Of a stretch of 64,000 nucleotides of DNA, positions 1 to 11,377 are shown piece by piece. A program made the position numbers and the translations under genes. Each line of letters starts with the position of its first letter. Positions within the stretch are counted from its first letter, which is position 1. The stretch lies in the NCBI RefSeq assembly GCF_043290135.1, contig NC_134701.1, positions 4,387,001 through 4,451,000 of the forward strand, in the 5' to 3' direction. Source of the stretch: Rhipicephalus microplus. Taxonomy: Eukaryota; Arthropoda; Arachnida; Ixodida; Ixodidae. The notes beneath the pieces were generated by a model. It did not search any database. It was not told where the DNA came from and saw nothing but the letters and a program-made list of their open reading frames with translations.

Positions 1-442
1 AGGACGTCATCTAACGAGATATATTTGTTTTATTTCATGTACGAAACTGCAATAGGTGAAATGTTGTGAAAGCACACAAAACGGCATGAACAAGCCAAAT
101 ACTGCGTGTTGTACCGTTACAAGTGGAAACTGCTAAGTTGTGATATTCTCGTTAAAGCGCATGCAAGCATCGTGAAACCTTAAAGAACGATGTCATTTAG
201 CGAGATACAGCGTTCTGTACTGCAATAGGTTGGTGAAAAACTGTGAGGGTATGCAAATATCGTAATTGTGAACGAAACAGTGTAATAGAGCGTTTTTCAA
301 TACAAGTGCGAATGTTAGGTTAAGTTAAGATATGAACCGTCGTAAAACCGCATTAAACAATGTCACTTAGTGAGATGCAGTGTTTTTCACCATTAAAAGT
401 CTGGAACTGCGATATCTAATGTGAAAGCGCTTGCAAACGTCG
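1..442 (+). repeat. Complex satellite block 0 (partial B, C, truncated A)
   Basis: The window opens inside subunit B (GTCATCTAACGAGATA at about 7), continues through C (CGTGAAACC at about 172) and ends in a truncated A at the first TTAGG tract. The same arrangement recurs 6,379 bp downstream, so this is a cut edge of a larger repeat. No gene is seen. Confidence 0.9.
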
Positions 443-625
443 TTAGGTTAGGTTAGGTTAGGTTAGGTTAGGTTACGTTAGGTTAGGTTAGGTTAGGTTT
501 GGTTAGGTTAGGTTAGGTTAGGTTATGTTAGGTAAGGTTTGGTTAGGTTAGGTTAGGTTAGGTTAGGTTGGGTTAGGTAAGGTTAGGTTAGGTTGGGTTA
601 GGTTAGGTTAGGTTAGGTTAGGTTA
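443..625 (+). repeat. Degenerate TTAGG tract 1 (short class)
   Basis: About 36 pentamers, mostly TTAGG, with TTACG, TTATG, TTTGG and TAAGG variants. It is entered from GCAAACGTCG and leaves into AGATATGAACCGCGC, the flank pair typical of most tracts of about 180 bp here. Confidence 0.95.
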
Positions 626-1843
626 AGATATGAACCGCGCTAAAACCGCATTAAACAATGTCACTTAGTGAGATGCTGTGTTTTTCACCATTACATGTCG
701 GGAACTGCGATATCTAATGTGAAAGCGCATGAAACCGTCGTAATCTTGTAGAAAACATTGTAATATAGCGAATAAAACGTTTTCTAACGATAGAAGTGCG
801 AAGGTTAGGATATTTTGAGCTAGGTAGCGTCGTGAAACCACCAAAAACGATGTCATCTAACGAGATAGTGTTGTTTTATTCCGAGTACGAAACTGCGATA
901 GGTGAAATATTGTGAAAGCACACAAAATGGCATGAACTAGCCCGATACTGCGTCTTGTGCCGTTACAAGTGCGAAACTGCTTTATTGTGATATTCTCGTT
1001 AAAGCGCATGCAAGTATCGTGAAACCTTAAAGAACGATGTAAATTAGCGAGATACAGCGTTCTGTACTGCAATAAGTTGGTGAAAAACTGTGAGGTTATG
1101 CAAATATCGTAATTGTGAACGAAACAGTGTAATTGAGCGTAATTAGATACAAGTGCGATTGTTAGGTTAGGTTGAGATATCAACCGTCGTAAAACCGCAT
1201 TAAACAATGTCACTTAGTGAGATGTAGTGTTTTTCAACATTACAAGTCGGGAACTACGATATCTAATGTGAAAGCGCATGAAACCGTCGTAATCTTGTAG
1301 AAAACATTGTAAAGTTGCGAGTAAAACGTTTTCTAACGATAGAAGTGCGAAGGTTAGGTTAGGTTAGTTTAAGCTAGGTAGCGTCATGAAACTACCAAGA
1401 ACGACGTCATCTAACGAGATAGTGTTGTTTTATTGCGAGTATTAAAGTGCGATAGGTGAAATCTTGTGAAATCACACAAAATGGCATGAACAAGCCAAAT
1501 ACTGCGTGTTCTATCGTTACAAGTGCGAAACTGCTATATTGTGATATTCTCGTTAAAGCGCATGCAAGTATCGTGAAACCTTAAAGAACGATGTCATTTA
1601 GCGAGATACAGCGTTCTGTACTGTAATAAGTTGGTGAAAAACTGTGAGGTTATGCAAATATCGTAATTGTGAACGAAACAGTGTAATAGAGCGTTTTTAG
1701 ATACAAGTGCGAATGTTAGGTTAGGTTAAGATATGTACCGTCATAAAACCGCATTAAACAATGTCACTTAGTGAGATGCAGTGTTTTTCACCATTACAAG
1801 TAGGGAACTGCGATATCTAATGTGAAAGCGCTTGCAACCGTCG
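626..1843 (+). repeat. Complex satellite block 1, two ABC trimers plus truncated A
   Basis: Two ABC trimers in 1,218 bp. The first A lacks part of its internal TTAGG run (AGGATATTTTGAGC near 807), which accounts for the slightly short length. Open minus-strand frames of 63 and 118 codons lie here and recur in homologous blocks; they are treated as satellite by-products. Confidence 0.9.
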
Positions 1844-2490
1844 TTAGGTTACGTTAGGTTAAGTTAGGTTAGATTAGGTTAGGTTAGGTTTGGTTAGGTT
1901 AGGTTAGGTTAGGTTAGGTTAGATTAGGTTAGGTTGGGTTGAGTTGGGTTAGGTTAGGTTAGGTTAGGTTAGGTTAGGTTAGGTTGGGTTAGGTTAGGTT
2001 AGGTTAGTATAGGTTAGGTTACGTTAGGTTAGGTTAGGTTACGTTAGGTTAGGTTAGGTTAGGTAAGGATAATTTGGTTAGGTTAGGTAAGGTTAGCTTA
2101 GGTTAGGTTAGGTTGGGTTGGGTGTTGTTGGGTTGGGTTGGGTTGGGTTAGGTTGGGTTAGGTTAGGTTACGTTAGGTTAGGTTACGTTATGTTATGTTA
2201 GGTTAGGTTAGGTTACGTTAGGTTAGGTTAGGTCAGGTAAGGTTAGGTTACGTTAGAATAGGTTAGGTTAGGTTAGGTTACGTTAGGTTAGGTTAGGTTA
2301 GGTTAGGTTTGGTTAGGTTAGGTTAGGTTAGCTTAGGTTAGGTTAGGTTGGGTTGGGTTTGGTTAGGTTGGGTTAGGTTAGGTTAGGTTAGTTTAGGTTA
2401 GGTTAGGTTATGTTAGGTTGGGTTGGGTTAGGTTAGGTTAGGTTAGGTTAGGTAAGGTTAGGTTAGGTTAGGTTAGGTTACGTTAGGTTA
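1844..2490 (+). repeat. Degenerate TTAGG tract 2 (long class)
   Basis: A 647-bp tract with many TTACG and TTGGG variants. It carries two landmarks seen in most long tracts: an AAGGATAATTTGG interruption at about 2066 and a GGG-rich cluster at 2115-2147. It exits into AGGTATGAACC. Confidence 0.95.
2115..2147 (+). other. Potential G-quadruplex cluster in TTAGG tract
   Basis: Six GGG runs are separated by loops TT, TGTTGTT, TT, TT and TT, so the canonical G3+N1-7 rule is met several times over. The cluster recurs with the same irregular 7-nt loop in most long tracts, for example 12805-12837. Folding is inferred, not shown. Confidence 0.6.
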
Positions 2491-3170
2491 AGGTATGAAC
2501 CGTCGTAAAACCGCATTAAACAATGTCACTTAGTGAGATGCAGTGTTTTTCACCTTTACAAGTTGGGAACTGCGATATCTGATGTGAAAGCGCTTGAAAC
2601 CGTCGTAATGTTGTAGAAAGCAATGTAAAGTAACGAGTAAAACGTTTTCTAACGATAGAAGTCCGAAGGTTATGTTAGGTTGAGGTATGTTAGTGTAACG
2701 TCGTTTTTGGTCGTGAAACCACCAAAAACGACGTTATCTAACGAGATAGTGTTGTTTTATTGCGAGTACAAAACTGCGATAGGTGAAATGTTGTGAAAGC
2801 ACACAAAACGTCATGAACAAGCCAAATACTGCGTGTTGTACCGTTACAAGTGCGAAACTGCTATGTTGTGATATTCTCGTTAAAGCGCATGCAAGCATCG
2901 TGAAACCTTAAAGAATGATGTCATTTAGCGAGAGACAGCGTTCTGTACTGTAATAAGTTGGTGAAAAACTGTGAGGTCATGCAAATATCATAATTGTGAA
3001 CGAAACAGTGTAATAGAGCGTTTTGAGATACAAGCGCGAATGTTAGGTTAGGTTAAGATATGAACCGTCGTAAAACCGCATTGAACAATGTCACTTTGTG
3101 AGATGCAGGTTTTTTCACCATTACAAGTCGGGAACTGCGATATCTAATGTGAAAGCGCTTGCAACCGTCG
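2491..3170 (+). repeat. Complex satellite block 2, one ABC trimer plus truncated A
   Basis: A 680-bp block, the smallest regular size. Its A-B junction differs from all others because it contains a long perfect inverted repeat in place of the usual TTTAAGCTAGGTAGCG. Confidence 0.9.
2697..2735. repeat. 15-bp perfect inverted repeat (hairpin) unique to this copy
   Basis: The left arm AACGTCGTTTTTGGT (2697-2711) is the exact reverse complement of the right arm (2721-2735), around a 9-nt loop. Other copies of this junction have no such left arm, so about 16 bp were replaced by an inverted copy of the sequence just downstream. Confidence 0.85.
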
Positions 3171-3756
3171 TTAGGTTAGGTTAGGTTAGGTTAGGTTAGG
3201 TTGAGTTGGGTTAGGTTAGGTTACGTAACGTTAGGTTAGGTTACGTTAGGTTAGGTTAGGTTAGGTAAGGATAATTTGGTTAGGTTAGGTAAGGTTAGGT
3301 TAGGTTAGGTTAGGTTGGGTTGGGTGTTGTTGGGTTGGGTTGGGTTGGGTTAGGTTGGGTTAGGTTAGGTTAGGTTACGTTAGGTTAGGTTAGGTTACGT
3401 TAGGTTAGGTTAGGTTAGGTTACGTTAGGTTAGGTTAGGTTAGGTAAGGATAATTTGGTTAGGTTAGGTAAGGTTAGGTTAGGTTAGGTTAGGTTGGGTT
3501 GGGTGTTGTTGGGTTGGGTTGGGTTGGGTTAGGTTGGGTTAGGTTAGGTTAGGTTACGTTAGGTTAGATTAGGTTAGGTTAGGTTACGTTAGGGGATGTT
3601 AGCTTAGGTTAGGTTAGGTTGGGTTGGGTTGGGTTAGGTTGGGTTAGGTTAGGTTAGGTTAGGTTAGGTTGGGTTAGGTTAGGTTGGGTTAGGTTAGGTT
3701 GGGTTAGGTTAGTTTAGGTTAGGTTAGGTTAGGTTAGGTTAGGTTACGTTAGGTTA
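3171..3756 (+). repeat. Degenerate TTAGG tract 3 (long class)
   Basis: The AAGGATAATTTGG landmark and the GTGTTGTTGGG cluster both occur twice (about 3270 and 3447), about 178 bp apart. An internal segment of the tract was therefore duplicated as a block. Confidence 0.95.
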
Positions 3757-4999
3757 AGGTATGAACCATCGTAAAACCGCATTAAACAATGTCACTTAGT
3801 GAGATGCAGTGTTTTTCACCTTTACAAGTTGGGAACTGCGATATCTGATGTGAAAGCGCTTGAAACCGTCGTAATGTTGTAGAAAGCAATGTAAAGTAAC
3901 GAGTAAAACGTTTTCTAACGATAGAAGTCCGAAGGTTATGTTAGGTTGAGTTATGTTAGTTTAAGCTAGGTAGCGTCGTGAAACCACCAAAAACGACGTC
4001 ATCTAACGAGATAGTGTTGTTTTGTTGCGAGTACAAAACTGCGATAGGTGAAACGTTGTGAAAGCACACAAAACGGCATGAACAAGCCAAATACTGCGTG
4101 TTGTACCGTTACAAGTGCGAAACTGCTATGTTGTGATATTCTCGTTAAAGCGCATGCAAGCATCGTGAAACCTTAAAGAACGATGTCATTTAGCGAGATA
4201 CAGCGTTCTGTACTGCAATAAGTTGGTGAAAAACTGTGAGGTCATGCAAATATCGTAATTGTGAACGAAACAGTGTAATAGTGCGTTTTGAGATACAAGT
4301 GGGAATGTTAGGTTAGGTTAAGATATGAACCGTCGTAAAACCGCATTAAACAATGTCACTTTGTGAGATGCAGTGTTTTTCACCATTACAAGTCGGGAAC
4401 TGCAATATCTAATGTGAAAGCGCATGAAACCGTCGTAATGTTGTAGAGAGCATTGTAAAGTAGCGAGTAAAACGTTTTCTAACGATAGAAGTGCGAAGGT
4501 TATGTTAGGTTGAATTATGTTAGTTTAAGCTAGGTAGCGTCGTGAAACCACCAAAAAAGACATCATCTAACGAGATATAATTGTTTTATTTCATGTACGA
4601 AACTGCAATAGGTGAAATGTTGTGAAAGCACACAAAACGGCATGAACAAGCCAGATACTGCGTGTTGTACCGTTACAAGTGCGAAACTGCTATAATGTGA
4701 TATTCTCGTTAAAGTGCATGCAAGCATCGTGAAACCTTAAAGAACGAAGTCATTTAGCGAGAAACAGCGTTCTGTACTGCAATAAGTTGGTGTAAAACTG
4801 TGAGGTCATGCAAATATCGTAATTGTGAACGAAACAGTGTAATAGTGCGTTTTGAGATACAAGTGCGAATGTTAGGTTAGGTTAAGATATGAACCGTCGT
4901 AAAACCGCCTTAAACACTGTCACTTTGTGAGATGCAGTGTTTTTCACCATTACAAGTCGGGAACTGCGATATCTAATGTGAAAGCACATGAAACCGTCG
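3757..4999 (+). repeat. Complex satellite block 3, two ABC trimers plus truncated A
   Basis: A 1,243-bp block. The second B is the variant with TTTCATGTACGAAACTGC and AGACATCATC. The closing A ends GCACATGAAACCGTCG instead of GCTTGCAACCGTCG. Confidence 0.9.
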
Positions 5000-5590
5000 T
5001 TAGGTTAGGTTAGGTTAGGTTAGGTTAGATTAGGTTAGGTTGGGTTGAGTTGGGTTAGGTTAGGTTAGGTTAGGTTAGGTTGGGTTAGGTTAGGTTAGGT
5101 TAGGTTACGTTAGGTTAGGTTAGGTTACGTTAGGTTAGGTTACGTTAGGTTAGGTAAGAATAATTTGGTTAGTTAGGTAAGGTTAGGTTAGGTTAGGTTA
5201 GGTTGGGTTGGGTGTTGTTGGGTTGGGTTTGGTTGGGCTAGGTTAGGTTAGGTTACGTTAGGTTAGGTTAGGTTAGGTTAGGTTTGGTTACGTTAGGTTA
5301 GGTTAGCTTAGGTTAGGTTAGGTTGGGTTGGGTTGGGTTTGGTTGGGTTAGGTTAGGTTAGGTTAGGTGAGGTTGGGTTAGGTTAGTTTAGGTTAGGTTA
5401 GGTTAGGTTGGGTTACGTTAGGTTAGGTTAGCTTAGGTTGGGTTGGGTTGGGTTAGGTTGGGTTAGGTTAGGTTAGGTTAGGTTAGGTTAGGTTGGGTTA
5501 GGTTAGTTTAGGTTAGGTTAGGTTAGGTTGGGTTGGGTTGGGTTAGGTTAGGTTAGGTAAGGTTAGGTTAGGTTAGGTTACGTTAGGTTA
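5000..5590 (+). repeat. Degenerate TTAGG tract 4
   Basis: A 591-bp tract containing a variant landmark, AAGAATAATTTGG (about 5156), and several TTGGGTTGGG runs. It exits into AGTTATGAACTGTC, a second right-flank type shared with tracts 15, 18, 21, 24, 26, 33, 36 and 39. Confidence 0.95.
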
Positions 5591-6821
5591 AGTTATGAAC
5601 TGTCATAAAACCGCATTAAACAATGTCACTTAGTGAGATGCAGTGTTTTTCACCTTTACAAGTTGGGAACTGCGATATCTAATGTGAAAGCGGTTGAAAC
5701 CGTCGTAATGTTCTAGAAAGCAATGTAAAGTAGCGAGTAAAACGTTTTCTAACGATAGAAGTGCGAAGGTTATGTTAGGTTGAGTTATGTTAGTTTAAGC
5801 TAGGTAGCGTCGTGAAACCACCAAAAACGACGTCATCTAACGAGATAGTGTTGTTTTATTGCGAGTACGGAACTGCGATAGGTGAAATGTTGTGAAAGCA
5901 CACAAAACGGCATGAACAAGCCAAATACTGCGTGTTGTACCGTTACAAGTGCGAAACTGCTATGTTGTGATATTCTCGTTAAAGCGCATGCAAGCATCGT
6001 GAAACCTTAAAGAATGATGTCATTTAGCGAGAGACAGCGTTCTGTACTGTAATAAGTTGGTGAAAAACTGTGAGGTCATGCAAATATCGTAATTGTGAAC
6101 GAAACAGTGTAATAGAGCGTTTTGAGATACAAGCGCGAATGTTAGGTTAGGTTAAGATATGAACCGTCGTAAAACCGCATTAAACAATGTCACTTTGTGA
6201 GATGCAGTGTTTTTCACCATTACAAGTCGAGAACTGCGATATCTAATGTGAAAGCGCATGAAACCGTCGTAATGTTGTAGAGAGCATTGTAAAGTAGCGA
6301 GTAAAACGTTTTCTAACGATAGAAATGCGAAGGTTATATTAGGTTGAGTTATGTTTAAGCTATGTAGCGTCATGAGACCACCAAAAAGGACGTCATCTAA
6401 CGAGATAGTGTTGTTTTATTGCATGTACGAAACTGCAATAGGTGAAATGTTGTGAAAGTACACAAAACGGCATGAACAAGCCAGATACTGCGTGTTGTAC
6501 CGTTACAAGTGCGAAACTGCTAAAATGTGATATTCTCGCATGCAAGCATCGTGAAACCTTAAAGAACGATGTCATTTAGCGAGATACAGCGTTCTGTACT
6601 GCAATAAGTAGGTGAAAAACTGTGAGGTTATGCAAATATTGTAATTGTGAACGAAACAGTGTAATAGAGCGTTTTTCAATATAAGTGCGAATGTTAGGTT
6701 AAGTTAAGATATGAACCGTCGTAAAACCGCATTAAACAATGTCACTTAGTGAGATGCAGTGTTTTTCACCATTAAAAGTCGGGAACTGCGATATCTAATG
6801 TGAAAGCGCTTGCAAACGTCG
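5591..6821 (+). repeat. Complex satellite block 4, two ABC trimers plus truncated A
   Basis: A 1,231-bp block. The second B-C junction reads TTCTCGCATGCAAG near 6535 and lacks the 8 bp TTAAAGCG found elsewhere. The same deletion recurs in blocks 6, 9, 12, 35 and 36, marking a shared lineage. Confidence 0.9.
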
Positions 6822-7004
6822 TTAGGTTAGGTTAGGTTAGGTTAGGTTAGGTTAGGTTACGTTAGGTTAGGTTAGGTTAGGTTTGGTTAGGTTAGGTTAG
6901 GTTAGGTTAGGTTATGTTAGGTAAGGTTTGGTTAGGTTAGGTTAGGTTAGGTTGGGTTAGGTAAGGTTAGGTTAGGTTGGGTTAGGTTAGGTTAGGTTAG
7001 CTTA
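6822..7004 (+). repeat. Degenerate TTAGG tract 5 (short class)
   Basis: At 183 bp it is the counterpart of tract 1 at an offset of 6,379 bp, with the same order of TTACG, TTTGG and TTATG variants. Confidence 0.95.
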
Positions 7005-8227
7005 AGATATGAACCGCGCTAAAACCGCATTAAACAATGTCACTTAGTGAGATGCTGTGTTTTTCACCATTACAAGTCGGGAACTGCGATATCTAATGTG
7101 AAAGCGCATGAAACCGTCGTAATCTTGTAGAAAACATTGTAAAGTAGCGAATAAAACGTTTTCTAACGATAGAAGTGCGAAGGTTAGGATATTTTGAGCT
7201 AGGTAGCGTCGTGAAACCACCAAAAACGATGTCATCTAACGAGATAGTGTTGTTTTATTGCGAGTACGAAACTGCGATAGGTGAAATATTGTGAAAGCAC
7301 ACAAAATGGCATGAACTAGCCCGATACTGCGTCTTGTGCCGTTACAAGTGCGAAACTGCTTTATTGTGATATTCTCGTTAAAGCGCATGCAAGTATCTTG
7401 AAACCTTAAAGAACGATGTAAATTAGCGAGATACAGCGTTCTGTACTGTAATAAGTTGCTGAGAAACTGTGAGGTCAAGCAAATATCGTCATTGTGAACG
7501 AAACAGTGTAATTGAGCGTAATTAGATACAAGTGCGAATGTTAGGTTAGGTTGAGATATCAACCGTCGTAAAACCGCATTAAACAATGTCACTTAGTGAG
7601 ATGTAGTGTTTTTCAACATTACAAGTCGGGAACTACGATATCTAATGTGAAAGCGCATGAAACCGTCGTAATCTTGTAGAAAACATTGTAAAGTTGCGAG
7701 TAAAACGTTTTCTAACGATAGAAGTGCGAAGGTTAGGTTAGGTTACGTTAGTTTAAGCTAGGTAGCGTCGTGAAACTACCAAAAAGGACGTCATCTAACG
7801 AGATAGTGTTGTTTTATTGCGAGTATTAAACTGCGATAGGTGAAATGTTGTGAAAGTACACAAAATGGCATGAACAAGCCAAATACTGCGTGTTCTATCG
7901 TTACAAGTGCGAAACTGCTAAATTTGGATATTCTCGTTAAAGCGCATGCAAGCATCGTGAAACCTTGAAGAACAATGTCATTTAGCGAGATACAGCGTTC
8001 TGTACTGCAATAAGTTTGTGAAAAACTGTGAGGTTATGCAAATATCGTAATTGTGAGCGAAACAGTGTAATAGAGCGTTTTTATATACAAGTGCGAATGT
8101 TAGGTTAGGTTAAGATATGAACCGTCGTAAAACCGCATTAAACAATGTCACTTAGTGAGATGCAGTGTTTTTCACCATTGCAAGTCGGGAACTGCGATAT
8201 CTAATGTGAAAGCGCTTGCAACCGTCG
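7005..8227 (+). repeat. Complex satellite block 5, two ABC trimers plus truncated A
   Basis: A near copy of block 1 (offset 6,379), including its AGGATATTTTGAGC deletion variant near 7186. It differs by scattered substitutions such as GTCAAGCAAATATCGTC near 7480. Confidence 0.9.
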
Positions 8228-9015
8228 TTAGGTTAGGTTAGGTTAGGTTAGGTTAAGTTAGGGTAGGTTACGTTAGGTTTGGTTAGGTTAGGTTAGGTTA
8301 GGTTAGATTAGGTTAGGTTGGGTTGAGTTGGGTTAGGTTAGGTTAGGTTAGGTTAAGGTTGGGTTAGGTTAGGTTAGGTTAGGTTACGTTAGGTTAGGTT
8401 AGGTTACGTTAGGTTAGGTTAGGTTAGGTTACGTTAGGTTAGGTTAGGTTAGGTAAGGATAATTTGGTTAGGTTAGGTAAGGTTAGGTTAGGTTAGGTTA
8501 GGTTGGGTTGGGTGTTGTTGGGTTGGGTTAGGTTAGGTTAGGTTACGTTAGGTTAGGTTAGGTTAGGTTACGTTAGGTTATGTTAGGTTAGGTTAGGTTA
8601 CGTTAGGTTAGGTTAGGTCAGGTAAGGTTAGGTTACGTTAGAATAGGTTAGGTTAGGTTAGGTTACGTTAGGTTAGGTTAGGTTAGGTTAAGTTTGGTTA
8701 GGTTAGGTTAGGTTAGGTTATGTTAGGTTAGGTTACGTTAGGTTAGGTTAGGTCAGGTAAGGTTAGGTTACGTTAGAATAGGTTAGGTTAGGTTAGGTTA
8801 CGTTAGGTTAGGTTAGGTTAGGTTAGGTTTGGTTAGGTTAGGTTAGGTTGGGTTGGGTTAGGTCAGGTTAGGTTGGGTTAGGTTAGGTTAGGTTAGGTTG
8901 GGTTAGGTTAGTTTAGGTTAGGTTAGGTTATGTTAGGTTGGGTTGGGTTGGGTTAGGTTAGGTTAGGTTAGGTTAGGTAAGGTTAGGTTAGGTTAGGTTA
9001 GGTTACGTTAGGTTA
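8228..9015 (+). repeat. Degenerate TTAGG tract 6 (long class)
   Basis: A 788-bp tract with the AAGGATAATTTGG landmark at about 8457 and two copies of a GTCAGGTAAGG...TACGTTAGAATAGG module (about 8617 and 8752). Its right part matches tract 9 at offset 4,325. Confidence 0.95.
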
Positions 9016-10250
9016 AGGTATGAACCGTCGTAAAACCTCATTAAACAATGTCACTTAGTGAGATGCAGTGTTTTTCACCTTTACAAGTTGGGAACTGCGA
9101 TATCTAATGTGAAAGCGCTTGAAACGGTCGTAATGTTGTAGAAAGCAATGTAAAGTAGCGAGTAAAACGTTGTCTAACGATAGAAGTGCGAAGGTTATGT
9201 TAGGTTGAGTTACGTTAGTTTAAGCTAGGTAGCGTCGTGAAACCACCAAAAACGACGTCATCTAACGAGATAGTGTTGTTTTATTGCGAGTATTAAACTG
9301 CGATAGGTGAAATGTTGTGAAAGCACACAAAATGGCATGAACAAGCCAAATACTGCGTGTTCTATCGTTACAAGTGCGAAACTGCTAAATTGTGATATTC
9401 TCGTTAAAGCGCTTGCAGGCATCGTGAAACCTTAAAGAATCATGTCATTTAGCGAGAGACAGCGTTCTGTACTGTAATAAGTTGGTGAAAAACTGTGAGG
9501 TCATGCAAATATCGTAATTGTGAACGAAACAGTGTAATAGAGAGTTTTGAGATACAAGCGCGAATGTTGGGTTAGGTTAAGATATGAACCGTCGTAAAAC
9601 CGCATTAAACAATATCACTTTGTGAGATGCAGTGTTTTTCACCATTACAAGTCGGGAACTGCGATATCTGATGTGAAAGCGCATGAAACCATCGAAATGT
9701 TGTAGAGAGCATTGTAAAGTAGCGAGTAAAACGTTTTCTAACGATAGAAATGCGAAGGTTATATTAGGTTGAGTTATGTTAGTTTAAGCTATGTAGCGTC
9801 ATGAGACCACCAAAAACGACGTCATCTAACGAGATAGTGTTGTTTTATTGCATGTACGAAACTGCAATAGGTGAAATGTTGTGAAAGTACACAAAACGGC
9901 ATAAACAAGCCAGATACTGCGTGTTGTACCGTTACAAGTGCGAAACTGCTAAAATGTGATATTCACGCATGCAAGCATCGTGAAACCTTGAAGAACGATG
10001 TCATTTAGCGAGATACAGCGTTCTGTACTGCAATAAGTTGGTGAAAAACTGTGAGGTTATGCAAATATCGTAATTGTGAACGAAACAGTGTAATAGAGCG
10101 TTTTTCAATACAAGTGCGAATGTTAGGTTAAGTTAAGATATGAACCATCGTAAAACCGCAATAAACAATGTCACTTAGTGAGATGCAGTGTTTTTCACCT
10201 CTAAAAGTCGGGAGCTGCGATTTCTAATGTGAAAGCGCTTGCAAACGTCG
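9016..10250 (+). repeat. Complex satellite block 6, two ABC trimers plus truncated A
   Basis: First copy of a block found again at 13341 and 17671. It carries the 8-bp B-C deletion (TTCACGCATGCAAG near 9962) and a distinctive C start with CGCTTGCAGGCATCG near 9410. Confidence 0.9.
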
Positions 10251-10428
10251 TTAGGTTAGGTTAGGTTAGGTTAGGTTACGTTAGGTTAGGTTAGGTTAGG
10301 TTTGGTTAGGTTAGGTTAGGTTAGGTTAGGTTGGGTTAGGTTAGGTTAGGTTTGGTTAGATTAGGTTAGGTTAGGTTGGGTTAGGTAAGGTTAGGTTAGG
10401 TTGGGTTAGGTTAGGTTAGGTTAGGTTA
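10251..10428 (+). repeat. Degenerate TTAGG tract 7 (short class)
   Basis: A 178-bp tract with one TTGGG in the centre and a TTAGATTAGG variant. It is identical in arrangement to tract 10. Confidence 0.95.
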
Positions 10429-11377
10429 AGATATGAACCGCGCTAAAACCGCATTAAACAATGTCACTTAGTGGGATGCTGTGTTTTTCACCATTACAAT
10501 CGAAACTGCTTTATTGTGATATTCTCGTTAAAGCGCATGCAAGTATCGTGAAACCTTAAAGAACGATGTAAATTAGCGAGATACAGCGTTCTGTACTGTA
10601 ATAAGTTGGTGAGAAACTGTGAGGTCAAGCAAATATCGTAATTGTAAACGAAACAGTGTAGTTGAGCGTAATTAGATAAAAGTGCGAATGTTAGGTTAGG
10701 TTGAGATATCAACCGTCGTAAAACCGCATTAAACAATGTCACTTAGTGAGATGTAGTGTTTTTCAACATTACAAGTCGGGAACTACGATATCTAATGTGA
10801 AAGCGCATGAAACCGTCGTAATCTTGTAGAAAACATTGTAAAGTTGCGAGTGAAACGTTTTCTAACGATAGAAGTGCGAAGGTTAGGCTAGGTTAGGTTA
10901 GTTTAAGCTAGGTAGCGTCGTGAAACTACCAAAAACGACGTCATCTAACGAGATAGTGTTGTTTTATTGCGAGTATTAAACTGCGATAGTTGAAATGTTG
11001 TGAAAGCACACAAAATGGCATGAACAAGCCAAATACTGCGTGTTCTATCGTTACAAGTGCGAAACTGCTAAATTGGGATATTCTCGTTAAAGCGCATGCA
11101 AGCATCGTGAAACCTTAAAGAACAATGTCATTTAGCGAGATACAGCGTTCTGTACTGCAATAAGTTTGTGAAAAACTGTGAGGTTATGCAAATATCGTAA
11201 TTGTGAGCGAAACAGTGTAATAGAGCGTTTTTATATACAAGTGCGAATGTTAGGTTAGGTTAAGATATGAACCGTCGTAAAACCGCATTAAACAATGTCA
11301 CTTAGTGAGATGCAGTGTTTTTCACCATTACAAGTCGGGAACTGCGATATCTAATGTGAAAGCGCTTGCAACCGTCG
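10429..11377 (+). repeat. Complex satellite block 7, A-C fusion, one ABC trimer and truncated A
   Basis: At 949 bp it is about 285 bp shorter than a two-trimer block. The first A is joined within ATTACAA directly to the end of B (TCGAAACTGC), which deletes the rest of A and most of B. Confidence 0.9.
10485..10510 (+). other. A-to-B/C deletion junction (TTACAA microhomology)
   Basis: The A sequence CACCATTACAA passes straight into TCGAAACTGCTTTATTG, the B end that normally follows CCGTTACAAGTG. TTACAA is common to both parents, consistent with a microhomology-mediated deletion of about 285 bp. It recurs near 14819 and 19152. Confidence 0.8.

Noticed and set aside
665..1213. Small minus-strand open frames in the satellite (for example 665-856, 857-1213, 6152-6373, 10494-10742, 59912-60460) as genes
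   Set aside because: They lie wholly inside satellite subunits and recur wherever the subunit recurs. Their lengths change with single substitutions, and they have no recognisable domain. They are best seen as by-products of repeat conservation.
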